From assembly GCF_003226325.1 (NCBI RefSeq), contig NZ_PDOD01000003.1, positions 1-64,000 on the forward strand: a stretch of 64,000 nucleotides of DNA. The letters run 5' to 3'. The stretch comes from Salipaludibacillus keqinensis. Lineage in GTDB: Bacteria > Bacillota > Bacilli > Bacillales > Salisediminibacteriaceae. The notes beneath the pieces are model-generated. The model had not been told where the DNA came from and did no database searches. It worked only from the letters and a program-made list of their open reading frames with translations. Below, piece by piece: positions 29,140 to 42,855 of the stretch; the stretch's first letter is position 1; each line of letters begins with the position of its first letter. The translations under genes were made by a program, and so were the position numbers.

Positions 29140-29385
29140 ATGTTGGCAGAAAGACGCTACACGTTTGGCATTAGAAAGAAAATGGTGGTGGGGATCTGCT
29201 CAGTTGCAGCAGTTACATATGCTACAAGTGCTTTGTTTATTTTTTACTTAAGTGATCTGATCGGTGAGATCTTAGGGATGAATCCCGTTACATTCTTGAT
29301 TGCCGCGTTTGTATTAGGGATTCTTTGGTGTGGCATTTTAGGAGCGAATAACTTGAAAAAAACGATCATTCGTTTTACTGTTTAA
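29140..29385 (+). CDS. Small membrane protein, possibly an MCP N-terminal remnant
   Basis: An 81-aa protein with two predicted transmembrane helices (~17-39 and ~48-68) and basic ends. The start RRYTFGIRKKMVVGI and the helix pair resemble the N-terminal membrane part of some Bacillaceae methyl-accepting chemotaxis proteins, but no HAMP or signalling domain follows; the frame stops and only ~80 bp separate it from rpiB. It could be a truncated receptor or a genuine small protein. GGGGGAG lies only 3 nt before the ATG (a TTG at 29143 gives better spacing). Function unknown. Confidence 0.55.
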   Translation: MLAERRYTFGIRKKMVVGICSVAAVTYATSALFIFYLSDLIGEILGMNPVTFLIAAFVLGILWCGILGANNLKKTIIRFTV

Positions 29386-29465
29386 TTAACAGGCACGTCT
29401 AGTCATATGGCTTTAGACATGGAACATGTCCTAATGTTATGAAATTCTGAAGGAGGACGAAACAA

Positions 29466-29915
29466 ATGAAAATTGCTATTGGATCTGATCATGCGGGTTA
29501 TGCCCTCAAAGAAGATATAATTAACGTCATCAAAGACCTTGGACACGAAGTGAAAGATGTGGGATGTGACTGCGCCGACTCAGTCGATTACGCTGACTAC
29601 GGTATTCCAGCAGCAGAAATGGTTGCCAACGGCGAAGTAGATCGGGGAATCGTCATTTGTGGGACAGGGATTGGCATGTCCATTTCTGCCAACAAAGTGA
29701 AAGGCATTCGTTGTGCCCTTGTACATGATCTCTTTTCAGCAAAGGCGACGAGAGAACACAATGACTCGAACGTTCTGGCTATGGGAGAGCGTGTGGTTGG
29801 CCCTGGTTTAGCGCAAGAAATTGCTAAAGTTTGGCTATCCACTGAATTTGAAGGCGGCCGTCATGAGCGTCGTATTGGAAAAATTGCAGAATATGAAACA
29901 AAAAATGAAGGGTGA
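29466..29915 (+). CDS. rpiB: Ribose-5-phosphate isomerase B
   Basis: A 149-aa RpiB/LacAB-family isomerase (YwlF) that interconverts ribose-5-phosphate and ribulose-5-phosphate. GSDHAGYALK at the N-terminus, the catalytic Cys in VICGTGIGMSISANKVKGI, and the His-bearing REHNDSNVLAMG are present. AAGGAGGACG precedes the ATG. The stop codon lies inside the stem of its own terminator. Confidence 0.95.
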   Translation: MKIAIGSDHAGYALKEDIINVIKDLGHEVKDVGCDCADSVDYADYGIPAAEMVANGEVDRGIVICGTGIGMSISANKVKGIRCALVHDLFSAKATREHNDSNVLAMGERVVGPGLAQEIAKVWLSTEFEGGRHERRIGKIAEYETKNEG

Positions 29916-29936
29916 TGTCATCCTTCATTTCTTTCT
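29903..29936 (+). terminator. Terminator overlapping the rpiB stop codon
   Basis: A 9-bp stem AAATGAAGG/CCTTCATTT with an inner TGA/TCA pairing and a T-rich tail. The rpiB TGA (29913-29915) is inside it. The ywlG gene begins 24 bp after, so read-through may be needed for it. Confidence 0.7.
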
Positions 29937-29960
29937 ATCTAAATCAGGAGGTGTTTAACG

Positions 29961-30527
29961 ATGACCCATTCATTTACTGGACAACTTGCCCCACAATTAA
30001 CACAAGCATTAGCCGAATTTCAAGAAGCTGCTAATCTCCAAGAGGGTGACTTGCTAGTGGTAGGCACAAGCACTAGTGAAGTAATCGGTCAACACATCGG
30101 AAGCGCTGGTACAACAGAAGTAGCGACAGAACTGTGGACCGTATTGAACCAGTTCCAAGAAAAAACAGGTGTCAACCTCGCCTTTCAATGCTGTGAACAC
30201 TTGAATCGCGCACTCGTCATCGATCGCATGGTAGCGAAAAGTCATCGTTTTGAACCAGTCTCTGTGGTACCAGTGCCGAAAGCAGGCGGTTCGATGGCCT
30301 CCTTCGTTTTCAATAACATGAACGATCCCGTCATCGTCGAAGAAATTCAGGCAGACGCTGGGATCGATATCGGTGACACATTCATTGGCATGCACCTGAA
30401 AAAAGTCGCTGTTCCCGTCCGTACATCGGTGAAGGAAATAGGGGAAGCCCACCTCACCCTAGCCAGAACTCGGCCGAAGTTAATCGGCGGCGCTCGAGCG
30501 ACGTACACCATTAAAATAGACGAATAG
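29961..30527 (+). CDS. ywlG: UPF0340/DUF436 protein YwlG
   Basis: A 188-aa cytosolic protein of the conserved YwlG family (TIGR01440 type). Landmarks are [19 protein letters not shown] near the N-terminus, [14 protein letters not shown] in the middle, and [11 protein letters not shown]. The CCEH pair and strong conservation suggest a metal- or nucleotide-binding role, but no function is established. Its place between rpiB and glyA is conserved in Bacillus. Confidence 0.88.
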   Translation: MTHSFTGQLAPQLTQALAEFQEAANLQEGDLLVVGTSTSEVIGQHIGSAGTTEVATELWTVLNQFQEKTGVNLAFQCCEHLNRALVIDRMVAKSHRFEPVSVVPVPKAGGSMASFVFNNMNDPVIVEEIQADAGIDIGDTFIGMHLKKVAVPVRTSVKEIGEAHLTLARTRPKLIGGARATYTIKIDE

Positions 30528-30541
30528 CATGGTATGGAAGC

Positions 30542-30573
30542 AGGAAACTATGGCGAATAGTTTCCTTTTTTTT
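30542..30573 (+). terminator. Rho-independent terminator after ywlG
   Basis: A perfect 10-bp stem AGGAAACTAT/ATAGTTTCCT, a 5-nt loop and a run of eight Ts. Confidence 0.95.
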
Positions 30574-30615
30574 GTTGTGGGAGGGTAGGAGTGAGGACAT
30601 GACGTGTCATGCTAG

Positions 30616-30637
30616 GTAGGTGCTATTTAGGTGCTAC
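30616..30637. repeat. Pair of GTAGGTGCT / AGGTGCTAC half-palindromes
   Basis: GTAGGTGCT (30616-30624) and AGGTGCTAC (30629-30637) are separated by 4 bp and sit next to TGCTA and CCAGCA, which can extend a stem. The motif is shared with 15030, 32145 and 43355. Confidence 0.5.
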
Positions 30638-30766
30638 CAGCACAGGACGACCCCAAAACCACATAAAGTACTGCCCAATTTTAAACACTAATACCAATAA
30701 TAGTAGGAATATTCAGCGCATTTGAAAATGATAGCGCCTACATTTGTCTGACATGTGCGGTTGCCT

Positions 30767-30795
30767 TTTACATCTGAGGCAGAAACGTATAAAAT
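30767..30795 (+). promoter_or_regulatory. Probable sigma-A promoter for glyA
   Basis: TTTACA - 17 bp - TAAAAT, about 80 bp upstream of the glyA start. Confidence 0.6.
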
Positions 30796-30877
30796 AGAAA
30801 GCAGATTGAAATTCGAACACGTATAGACAGTTTTCTTCATGGTCCGCGTGAAACAGTTCAGGGAGGGTTTTGACAAA

Positions 30878-32137
30878 ATGACGACGATTGATAAGCAGGA
30901 ATTAAGTCACGTTAGAACACAGGATAAAGAAGTATTTGCGGCAATGGAAGCTGAGCTTAAGCGCCAGCAAGACAACATTGAACTGATTGCTTCAGAAAAT
31001 TTTGTTTCTAAAGCAGTAATGGAAGCGCAAGGTTCAGTGCTCACGAACAAATATGCTGAAGGGTATCCAGGTAAACGATACTATGGTGGCTGTGAGCATG
31101 TGGACGTCGTTGAAAACATTGCTCGCGACCGTGCTAAAGAACTTTTTGGTGCTGAGTATGTCAACGTTCAACCGCACTCCGGTGCGCAGGCAAATATGGC
31201 TGTTTATTTTGCTTTTCTAGAACAAGGTGACACCGTTCTTGGTATGAACTTGTCTCATGGCGGGCACTTAACCCACGGTAGCCCAGTGAACTTCAGTGGA
31301 AAGCAATATAACTTTGTTGATTATGGTGTGGATAAAGAGACAGCTACGATTAATTATGAAGATGTCCGAGCGAAAGCGATCGAACATCAACCGAAAATGA
31401 TTGTAGCCGGAGCTAGCGCTTATCCACGGGAAATTGACTTCGCGAAATTTCGCGAAATTGCCGATGAAGTCAATGCTTACTTGATGGTTGACATGGCACA
31501 TATTGCTGGTTTAATTGCTACAGGCGATCATCAGAGCCCCGTTCCTTATGCTGACTTTGTGACGACAACGACGCACAAAACTCTTCGTGGACCTCGTGGC
31601 GGGATGATTCTTGCTAAAGAAGAATACGGCAAGAAGATTGATAAGGCGATTTTCCCTGGTCTTCAAGGTGGACCTTTGATGCACGTGATCGCTTCAAAGG
31701 CAGTGGCATTTGGCGAAGCTTTAACAGACGAATTTGCTAAGTATTCTAAGCAAATCAAATCAAATGCCGCTTCACTAGCCGCCTCTCTGAAAGAGGAAGG
31801 CATTGATCTTGTCTCAGGAGGAACGGATAACCACTTAGTCCTTCTTGATTTAAGAGGATTATCTATGACAGGAAAAATCGCCGAGGAAGCGTTGGACAAG
31901 GTGGGAATTACGACGAACAAAAATACCATCCCATTTGACCCGGAAAGCCCGTTCGTTACTAGTGGTTTGCGCATTGGTACGGCGGCTGTCACGTCTCGTG
32001 GTTTCCAGGAAAAAGAGCTGGAGACGGTTGGTAAAATTATGGCGCTTGTATTGAAAAACGTGGAAGATGAAGCGAAGTTGAAAGAGGCAAAGGATCAAGT
32101 TCGTGAATTAACTGGTCGTTTTCCGATGTATGAATAG
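30878..32137 (+). CDS. glyA: Serine hydroxymethyltransferase
   Basis: A 419-aa PLP enzyme that interconverts serine and glycine with tetrahydrofolate, the main source of one-carbon units. The PLP-binding lysine is in [21 protein letters not shown] and [15 protein letters not shown] are present. The ATG at 30878 is 10 nt after GGGAGGG; the longer in-frame start at 30839 would begin before this site. It is monocistronic, with its own promoter. Confidence 0.97.
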   Translation: MTTIDKQELSHVRTQDKEVFAAMEAELKRQQDNIELIASENFVSKAVMEAQGSVLTNKYAEGYPGKRYYGGCEHVDVVENIARDRAKELFGAEYVNVQPHSGAQANMAVYFAFLEQGDTVLGMNLSHGGHLTHGSPVNFSGKQYNFVDYGVDKETATINYEDVRAKAIEHQPKMIVAGASAYPREIDFAKFREIADEVNAYLMVDMAHIAGLIATGDHQSPVPYADFVTTTTHKTLRGPRGGMILAKEEYGKKIDKAIFPGLQGGPLMHVIASKAVAFGEALTDEFAKYSKQIKSNAASLAASLKEEGIDLVSGGTDNHLVLLDLRGLSMTGKIAEEALDKVGITTNKNTIPFDPESPFVTSGLRIGTAAVTSRGFQEKELETVGKIMALVLKNVEDEAKLKEAKDQVRELTGRFPMYE

Positions 32138-32144
32138 TAATCGA

Positions 32145-32171
32145 GTAGCACCTGCTTTTGTCAGGTGCTAC
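32145..32171. repeat. GTAG...CTAC palindrome after glyA
   Basis: A 10-bp perfect stem GTAGCACCTG/CAGGTGCTAC with a 7-nt loop. It is followed by ACTTCTGTGG rather than a T-run, so it is at best a weak terminator. It shares its first 8 bases and symmetry with the hairpin at 15030. Confidence 0.65.
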
Positions 32172-32190
32172 ACTTCTGTGGAATTAAGTC

Positions 32191-32219
32191 TTGAATGTGA
32201 GTGTCATTTTATGTAGAAT
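32191..32219 (+). promoter_or_regulatory. Sigma-A promoter for upp
   Basis: TTGAAT - 17 bp - TAGAAT, about 90 bp upstream of upp. Confidence 0.75.
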
Positions 32220-32280
32220 TCGTAGAGGTGCGTGAATGACGGGCTTACAAGAAGTCATCGTCGTTTACATGGAAAACTGA

Positions 32281-32937
<657 letters not shown>

Positions 32938-32955
32938 TAAAATAGGAACAATGTG

Positions 32956-32993
32956 AAGCAAAATCCAGGGAGTATCCTGGGTTTTGCTTTTTT
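32956..32993 (+). terminator. Rho-independent terminator after upp
   Basis: A 14-bp stem AAGCAAAATCCAGG/CCTGGGTTTTGCTT (one G-T pair), a 6-nt loop and a T-run. Confidence 0.95.
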
Positions 32994-33087
32994 CGTTTTT
33001 TCGCGCATTTGTTCAACAACGGATAAAACGGTTGTAGATGACAAATCCTAGAATATTAGCAGACGTTTATGAAAGAAGGGATCAGCG

Positions 33088-35394
33088 TTGAACAATCATT
33101 CCTACAAGCGACGAACATTATTCTTCCTAGGGGTATTTCTGTTTATCTCGTGTATCGTGACAATAAGTATTCCAAGTATGGGAGTGGCTCAAGGTAAGGA
33201 CATGGATTCGGTATTTTTCCCGGATCGGCCAGAAGTGTTTCAAGAAGCCTTGCCTAGCAGTGCATCTGAAGAGGGTGCCTCAATCTACATCATAGAAACG
33301 GAGTCGGATCCGGAGGCGCTAGCCGTCTCTGTTGAAGAAAGAGTAGACGGGGCAAGAGTTCGAAAGGTTTTCCCTCACATATACAATGGCTTCTCCGTTC
33401 AACTTCCTCCTGATAAAGTGAGTGAACTGAGTCAGTTGGAAGGAATCGAGCGTATTGATGAGATCGCATACTACGAGCCTTATGTGGATGAAAGTGTGCC
33501 ATTTATTGGCGGAACGAGTGGAGAAATAAGTAGCCTGTTTACAAGAGAAGATGACCAACTCACGGGCAAAGGGGTAAAAGTGGCTGTCATAGATACGGGC
33601 GTGGATTATGAACACCCCGATTTAAAAGGTAATTATCGCGGGGGATTTGATGTGATCGATCAAGATGATGATCCGATGGAAACTCGGAAAGAACAAGGGC
33701 TACCAACCCTCCACGGCACCCACGTAGCGGGGATTATCTCAGCTAACGGAAAATTAAAGGGGGTCGCACCTGAAGCGGATATTTATGCTTACCGAGCTCT
33801 AGGTCCAACGGGCATGGGAACGACAGAACAAGTCATTGAAGCGATTGAAAAAGCGGTGGAAGAAAAAGTGGATGTGATTAACCTGTCTCTCGGAAATACC
33901 GTCAATGGACCTGACTGGCCGACGAGTATCGCTCTAGATAAAGCGGTTAAGAAAGGGGTGGTCGCTGTCACCTCTAACGGCAACAGTGGACCGAATTTAT
34001 GGACAGTCGGCTCTCCAGGAACCTCCGCTGGAGCTATTTCTGTGGGAGCTTCTACACCGCCTATGATGATTCCCTATTTAATTACTGATTCAGACCGTGA
34101 CGAAGAGATTCCTGTTCAACCTATGCAAAAGGCAAAGAAATGGGATGTGAAACGTTCTTATCCTATTGTAGACGTTGGTTTAGGGAGAGAAGAAGATTAC
34201 GAGGATGTTGATCCTAGAGGGAAGATCGTATTGGCGAAGCGAGGGATCATTAGTTTTACCATGAAGGCAAAAATCGCCAAGGCGAAAGGGGCCAAGGCAT
34301 TAATCGTCTACAACCATCAACCGGGAGAGTTTGCGGGCATGCTTGAAGAGCCGGTGGATCTACCGGTGGTCAGTGTTACGAAAGAGGACGGCGAGCGATT
34401 AACGGAAAAACTAAGTGATAACAACCAAGAGCACGTGAGGACGATTTACCGACAAGAAGAAGATCAAATCGCTCCATTTAGCTCTCGGGGACCTGTTACT
34501 CATACGTGGGAAGTGAAGCCAGATTTGGTAGCTCCTGGCGTTCAGATCGATAGCACTGTTCCAAGCGGATATTTGGATTTGAATGGAACGAGCATGGCCG
34601 CCCCTCATGTGACAGGCGCTGTTGCTCTATTAAAACAGAAATATCCGGACTGGACGCCTGAACAAATCAAAGCAGCTCTGATGAATACAGCGAAAACATT
34701 GGAAGATTCTGATGGCAATCCATATCCGCCTCATGTTCAAGGAACAGGCAGAATTCAACTGGACGAGGCCTTGTCTGTCGAAACCCTTGTCTATCCGGGG
34801 CAAATAAGTTTCGGGCAGTGGCTCAAAACGGATAGCAGACTGGAAAAAGAAGTACGTCTAACGATTGAAAACCTCTCAGACAAGCGGAAAAAATACACGG
34901 TGGAACCGCCGTTCGAGGTGCCCGACGGTATTCAGTGGAAAGTTCCCTTTTCTACGTACATCGATCCAGGAGATAAACAAGAAGTTTCTATCTCTGTAGA
35001 TGTTTTCCCGTCTGTTTTTGAAGAAGGAATTTATCATGACCGAATCAAGGTTGTGAGCGGCGATGAAGTGACTTATGTTCCTTATTTGTTTTTTGTGGAA
35101 GAGCCTGACTATCCTCGTCTTATGTCGTTCATGTTTGAAATGGCTGACCCGAACACCTATCATTACGAGGTCTATTTACCAGGCGGCGCGGAAGAACTAG
35201 GCATCGCATTGTACGATCCCGACACTTTCCGGTTCATTACTTATTTGGATGTAGAAGAAGATGTCCATCGGGGAATGTTCGAAAAAAATATTGAGGTGAA
35301 AGGTGTTCCCACTGGGATCTACAAAGCGCTCGTTTATGCCAAAAAAGGGGAGAAAGAGGATACACTTGAGCAAATGTTGTATATCGGTGAGTGA
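33088..35394 (+). CDS. Secreted S8 subtilisin-like serine protease (Vpr type)
   Basis: A 768-aa extracellular protease. Signal peptide/TM ~10-35; inhibitor I9 propeptide ~60-135; S8 catalytic domain ~160-560 with Asp169 (AVIDTGVDYEHPD), His209 (HGTHVAG), oxyanion Asn299 (SNGNSG) and Ser502 (NGTSMAAPHVTGA); an inserted PA domain ~365-450; and a C-terminal Fn3-like/beta region from ~570. The layout and length match Vpr (806 aa in B. subtilis). TTG start at 33088 with AAGGGA 6 nt upstream. The start region also has other possible initiators, but this places the signal peptide at the N-terminus. Likely a nutrient-scavenging protease. Confidence 0.93.
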   Translation: MNNHSYKRRTLFFLGVFLFISCIVTISIPSMGVAQGKDMDSVFFPDRPEVFQEALPSSASEEGASIYIIETESDPEALAVSVEERVDGARVRKVFPHIYNGFSVQLPPDKVSELSQLEGIERIDEIAYYEPYVDESVPFIGGTSGEISSLFTREDDQLTGKGVKVAVIDTGVDYEHPDLKGNYRGGFDVIDQDDDPMETRKEQGLPTLHGTHVAGIISANGKLKGVAPEADIYAYRALGPTGMGTTEQVIEAIEKAVEEKVDVINLSLGNTVNGPDWPTSIALDKAVKKGVVAVTSNGNSGPNLWTVGSPGTSAGAISVGASTPPMMIPYLITDSDRDEEIPVQPMQKAKKWDVKRSYPIVDVGLGREEDYEDVDPRGKIVLAKRGIISFTMKAKIAKAKGAKALIVYNHQPGEFAGMLEEPVDLPVVSVTKEDGERLTEKLSDNNQEHVRTIYRQEEDQIAPFSSRGPVTHTWEVKPDLVAPGVQIDSTVPSGYLDLNGTSMAAPHVTGAVALLKQKYPDWTPEQIKAALMNTAKTLEDSDGNPYPPHVQGTGRIQLDEALSVETLVYPGQISFGQWLKTDSRLEKEVRLTIENLSDKRKKYTVEPPFEVPDGIQWKVPFSTYIDPGDKQEVSISVDVFPSVFEEGIYHDRIKVVSGDEVTYVPYLFFVEEPDYPRLMSFMFEMADPNTYHYEVYLPGGAEELGIALYDPDTFRFITYLDVEEDVHRGMFEKNIEVKGVPTGIYKALVYAKKGEKEDTLEQMLYIGE

Positions 35395-35401
35395 TCGTTT
35401 T

Positions 35402-35459
35402 GGTTCCGGGTACACCGGTTCCTGGAACGCTGGTTCCGGTGGCAATCGTTCCCGGAACC
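35402..35459. repeat. GGTTCC/GGAACC palindromic repeat after the subtilase
   Basis: Three GGTTCC-headed 15-16 bp steps start at 35402, 35417 and 35432, then GTTCCCGGAACC closes the element. The ends are a perfect 9-bp inverted repeat (GGTTCCGGG/CCCGGAACC) and GTTCC-T-GGAAC is an inner palindrome. No T-run follows, so it is not a typical terminator. Confidence 0.8.
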
Positions 35460-35657
35460 CGCAAACCCACCTGCCATCTATTTACAGAAAATTTAAAATA
35501 CAATTTTATTGAAAATTCCAAAGACATATTACGGAAATGTATGTATAATAGAAAACGTGTAAAAAGTCATTTTTTGTAGTTTTTGTGAACGTGGGTGAAA
35601 GCGTTTCAAATCTCTTTCGTAAATCGCTTGCAATCCCTTTATACTCCGCATGTTATA

Positions 35658-35686
35658 TTGACACAAAAACCTGCCTGTTGTACGAT
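35658..35686 (+). promoter_or_regulatory. Sigma-A promoter of the atp operon
   Basis: TTGACA - 17 bp - TACGAT, ending 66 bp before the first atp start codon. A second upstream candidate (AAGACA - 17 - TATAAT) is at 35521-35549. Confidence 0.8.
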
Positions 35687-35752
35687 TACAGAGGATATCT
35701 ACCATAGTGAAAATAAAGTTGAATCGTGATTCAACAGTTTAGGTGGGAAATG

Positions 35753-35986
35753 ATGTCTGAACCTTCGAAGTATCGCCAATTAATGAGATCATTTGCACTG
35801 ATGAGTACGATCACATCGTACTTGGTCGGATCCATCTTAATCGGTGTATTCGGTGGTAGGTGGCTCGATCAACAGTTTAATGGTGGGGGACTTTATCTTG
35901 TTCTTGGTATGATTGTCGGATTAACGACGGCCATTTTCGGGATTTACAAAGCGGTTCATCAGTTTACAGGAGACGATTCATCATGA
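35753..35986 (+). CDS. atpZ: AtpZ/AtpI-family protein, first gene of the atp operon
   Basis: A 77-aa hairpin membrane protein with two predicted helices (~18-38 and ~47-68) joined by a short loop with GGRWLDQQF, characteristic of AtpZ. In alkaliphilic Bacillus atpZ precedes atpI and the two are linked to magnesium and/or calcium transport and c-ring assembly. The ATG at 35753 is 6 nt after AGGTGG; the longer in-frame GTG at 35726 is less likely. It overlaps atpI by 4 bp. Confidence 0.85.
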   Translation: MSEPSKYRQLMRSFALMSTITSYLVGSILIGVFGGRWLDQQFNGGGLYLVLGMIVGLTTAIFGIYKAVHQFTGDDSS

Positions 35987-36363
35987 ACGACATCAGCGTG
36001 TTAGTGAAACGCTATGCAATTTACACACTGATCATCATGGTCATTCTGGTGGTTACAGCTTTGGTTACTTCTGAACCAGCCTTTTTTACCGGCATGGCTC
36101 TCGGGACAAGCTTTAGTTTAGTGAATTTGTTAAGTACATATTTTCAAGTGAAGCGTCTTGGGAAATCGGTGACTGACCGGAAATTTAGAATTTCCGTTGG
36201 GACATTAGGGAGAATGATCATTGTAGTATTCGCCCTCGTCATCGCACAGCAGTTTCCCCATGTTTTTCATCTAACAGGAGTGATCATAGGATTGGCAGTA
36301 ACCTATATCATCCTCTTGATAGATCCTATTTTCCACAATAAAGCATTTGCACTAAAAGAGTGA
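35983..36363 (+). CDS. atpI: ATP synthase protein I
   Basis: A 126-aa protein with four predicted transmembrane helices, matching AtpI, which helps assemble the c-ring. The conserved segment TGMALGTSFSLVNLL lies in helix 2 and RISVGTLGRMIIVV in helix 3. It overlaps atpZ by 4 bp and lies 84 bp before atpB. Confidence 0.88.
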   Translation: MNDISVLVKRYAIYTLIIMVILVVTALVTSEPAFFTGMALGTSFSLVNLLSTYFQVKRLGKSVTDRKFRISVGTLGRMIIVVFALVIAQQFPHVFHLTGVIIGLAVTYIILLIDPIFHNKAFALKE

Positions 36364-36447
36364 CCGTCCGGCTCGCCGGGTTTGAATTGTCTGTATAAAT
36401 GAACAGCAACGTCACTTTTGGCAATCAGAGAAAAGAGGTGAAATGGA

Positions 36448-37170
36448 TTGGATAGTCACTTTTTAAAAGTCGATCTATTTGGAATTCCGTGGTTAACAGT
36501 GAATGTTCCTAATTTGATCTTGACTACTGTCGCCATGGCCATCGTCTTTTTTGTGACATTTTTTATGTCGAGAAAAATTCAGATGTATCCAACCGGCGCA
36601 CAAAATGCCTTGGAGTACCTCGTTCAGTTCATCAAAAATGTAATCAGCAGTACGATGGATTGGAAGCAGGGAAAGAATTTTATTATGTTAGGAATCACAA
36701 TCATTCTCTATGTATTTGTGGCCAACATGATGGGTGTTCCGTTTGAGTTGGCAACGGCCGATCACGATGTGTGGTGGAATTCCCCAACATCAAATCCGGT
36801 ATTAACCATCTCATTAGCGGCATTTATTATCATTCTGACCCATATTTACGGGTTGAAGTTGAAAGGACCGAAAGAATACGGGAAAGATTATTTCCGTCCG
36901 GCCTTTTTCATGGCACCATTTAAAGTGATAGAGGATTTATCAAATACTCTTACACTTGGAATGCGTCTTTACGCCAACATTTATGCAAAAGAAATGATTA
37001 TGGTCATGCTTGTGGGACTTGGAGCCTCAGGAGTATTCTGGGCATTCGGGGCATTTATACCCCTTGTCGTTTTCCAGGCATTCAGTGTCTTCATCGGGTC
37101 GCTACAGGCGTTTATCTTCTGTATGTTGACCATGGTGTATATGGCTCATAAAGTAAGTGAAGAACACTAA
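36448..37170 (+). CDS. atpB: ATP synthase F0 subunit a
   Basis: A 240-aa integral membrane subunit forming the proton half-channels. The essential arginine is R173 in LGMRLYANIYAKEM. Lys181, eight residues after it, corresponds to the Lys180 of alkaliphilic B. pseudofirmus OF4, where neutralophiles have Gly. TTG start at 36448 is about 6 nt after GAGGTGA; an ATG at 36443 is out of frame and stops after a few codons. The c, b, delta, alpha, gamma, beta and epsilon genes follow. Confidence 0.95.
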   Translation: MDSHFLKVDLFGIPWLTVNVPNLILTTVAMAIVFFVTFFMSRKIQMYPTGAQNALEYLVQFIKNVISSTMDWKQGKNFIMLGITIILYVFVANMMGVPFELATADHDVWWNSPTSNPVLTISLAAFIIILTHIYGLKLKGPKEYGKDYFRPAFFMAPFKVIEDLSNTLTLGMRLYANIYAKEMIMVMLVGLGASGVFWAFGAFIPLVVFQAFSVFIGSLQAFIFCMLTMVYMAHKVSEEH

Positions 37171-37263
37171 ATTATCGTGAATAAGAACTCTTTTACATAA
37201 GTGAAGAGGGATTTATTTCATAAAAAAACTAATTTTTTAAATATCTAAAGGAGGATTTTTATT

Positions 37264-37485
37264 ATGGGTTCAATCGCTATTGCAGTCGCAATTACAGCAG
37301 GGTTAGCAGCTATCGCAGGGGCATTCGGGGTAGCAATCGTTGTGAGAAGTACGTTACAAGGGATTACACGTCAACCGGAGATTCGCGGTCCACTTCAAAC
37401 AGTTATGTTCATTGGTGTACCACTTGTTGAGGCCCTTCCGATCTTCGCAATCGTTATCGCCTTCTTGTTATTAGGAAACATGTAA
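37264..37485 (+). CDS. atpE: ATP synthase F0 subunit c
   Basis: A 73-aa two-helix proteolipid. The proton-carrying Glu is E56 in GVPLVEALP, flanked by Pro53 and Pro59, the PxxE arrangement described for alkaliphiles. In helix 1 the usual GxGxGxG is replaced by A18-G-A-F-G-V-A24, close to the alkaliphile AxAxAxA. The loop RQPE is conserved. These residues influence ring size and proton affinity. AAAGGAGGA is 9 nt upstream of the ATG. Confidence 0.96.
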   Translation: MGSIAIAVAITAGLAAIAGAFGVAIVVRSTLQGITRQPEIRGPLQTVMFIGVPLVEALPIFAIVIAFLLLGNM

Positions 37486-37583
37486 GGACACACTTTTGAA
37501 TGAATAAATGGCGGAGAAGGTAATTCATACAATCTTCGCCATTCCTTTTGTAAGACGAACAGGGAAAAAAGGAGGCGAATTCG

Positions 37584-38077
37584 TTGTTTGATATCTATGA
37601 GATCGAATGGGTCAATGCTATCTATCAGATAGCAGCCTTTCTAGTATTACTAATGCTTTTAAAGAAGTTTGCGTTTGGTCCGATCATGGATATGATGGAG
37701 AAACGTGAGCAGCATGTAGCCGATCAAATCGCTTCCGCGGAGAAAAACCGTGCAGATGCTGAAAAATATTTAGCTGAACAACGGGAAGCTATTCAAGCAG
37801 CCCGTCAGGAAGCCAAGGACATCGTTGAAAACTCAAAGAAAATGAGTGATCAACAGGCGAATGATATCGTGCAAGGCGCAAAAAAAGAAGCAGAGCGTTT
37901 AAAGCAAACGGCTCTTGCAGAAATCAACACAGAAAAAGAACAAGCAATCTCCGCGCTTCGTGAGCAAGTTTCGACCTTGTCTGTACTTGTGGCAACCAAG
38001 GTAATTGAGAAGGAATTGGATGAAAAAGAGCAAGAAAAACTCATTCAAGACACTCTTAGAGAAGTGGGCGAGGACCT

Positions 38078-38081
<4 letters not shown>
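37584..38081 (+). CDS. atpF: ATP synthase F0 subunit b
   Basis: A 165-aa stator subunit: one N-terminal membrane helix (~10-28) and a long charged coiled coil (EKREQHVADQIASAEKNRA and onward). TTG start at 37584 about 9 nt after AAAAGGAGG. The gene overlaps atpH by 4 bp. Confidence 0.95.
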
Positions 38082-40149
<2,068 letters not shown>

Positions 40150-40256
40150 TCGACTGAATGAAAGATACTGTTTAAAAAAAGAAAAGCATCCAGCCTCGGC
40201 TGCCATCACCAGCATGTAAGCCGGGGACACATGGATTTTTCTACAAAAGGTGGTGA

Positions 40257-41135
<879 letters not shown>

Positions 41136-41208
41136 GCTGTCTACGTCAATGCATTAAAATGGTATTTTTTGAAAGGTGTCACTTGAAAGCATGGAATGAC
41201 CTTCATAA

Positions 41209-42654
<1,446 letters not shown>

Positions 42655-42700
42655 ACGCAATCATGCAATAGGAAGCGATATTCCCAACAGACCAGGCCAA

Positions 42701-42718
42701 GATTTTTCCTGAAAAATC
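42701..42718. repeat. AT-rich palindrome in the atpD-atpC gap
   Basis: GATTTTTCCTGAAAAATC is a perfect 18-bp palindrome in an unusually long (201-bp) atpD-atpC spacer. It is not followed by a T-run. Its effect on the operon is unknown. Confidence 0.5.
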
Positions 42719-42855
42719 AAGACGAGCGTGCTTGAATACGGAGTGTCAGATTCGCACCTCTTTCATTAAGAGCTGCTCTTGTCACTCTGTACGAAAGCAC
42801 ACCGTCATGGCTCTGGTCTTCAGGTGAATCGTCCCTTCCATAAGGAGGGTGAACC

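Larger units (their letters stand above)
30528..30877 (+). other. Intergenic region ywlG-glyA
   Basis: 350 bp with the ywlG terminator, the GTAG-type repeat and the glyA promoter region. A single PurBox-like half site (ATTCGAACAC, 30811-30820) is seen without the paired second site, so purine control is not supported. Confidence 0.45.
35395..35752 (+). other. Intergenic region subtilase-atp operon
   Basis: 358 bp containing the GGTTCC repeat and the atp promoter region: an AAGACA-17-TATAAT pair (35521-35549) and a better TTGACA-17-TACGAT pair (35658-35686). Confidence 0.6.

Noticed and set aside
30811-30820. PurBox-like half site upstream of glyA
   Set aside because: PurR sites need two spaced inverted boxes; only one weak half is present.
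35391-35579. ORF with VPGT repeats downstream of the subtilase
   Set aside because: The repeats are explained by the palindromic DNA element; overlapping frames on both strands are equally open and no domain is present.
35590-35606. cre-like TGAAAGCGTTTCA upstream of the atp promoter
   Set aside because: It is one base shorter than a cre between its conserved arms, so the match fails when aligned to the 14-bp consensus.
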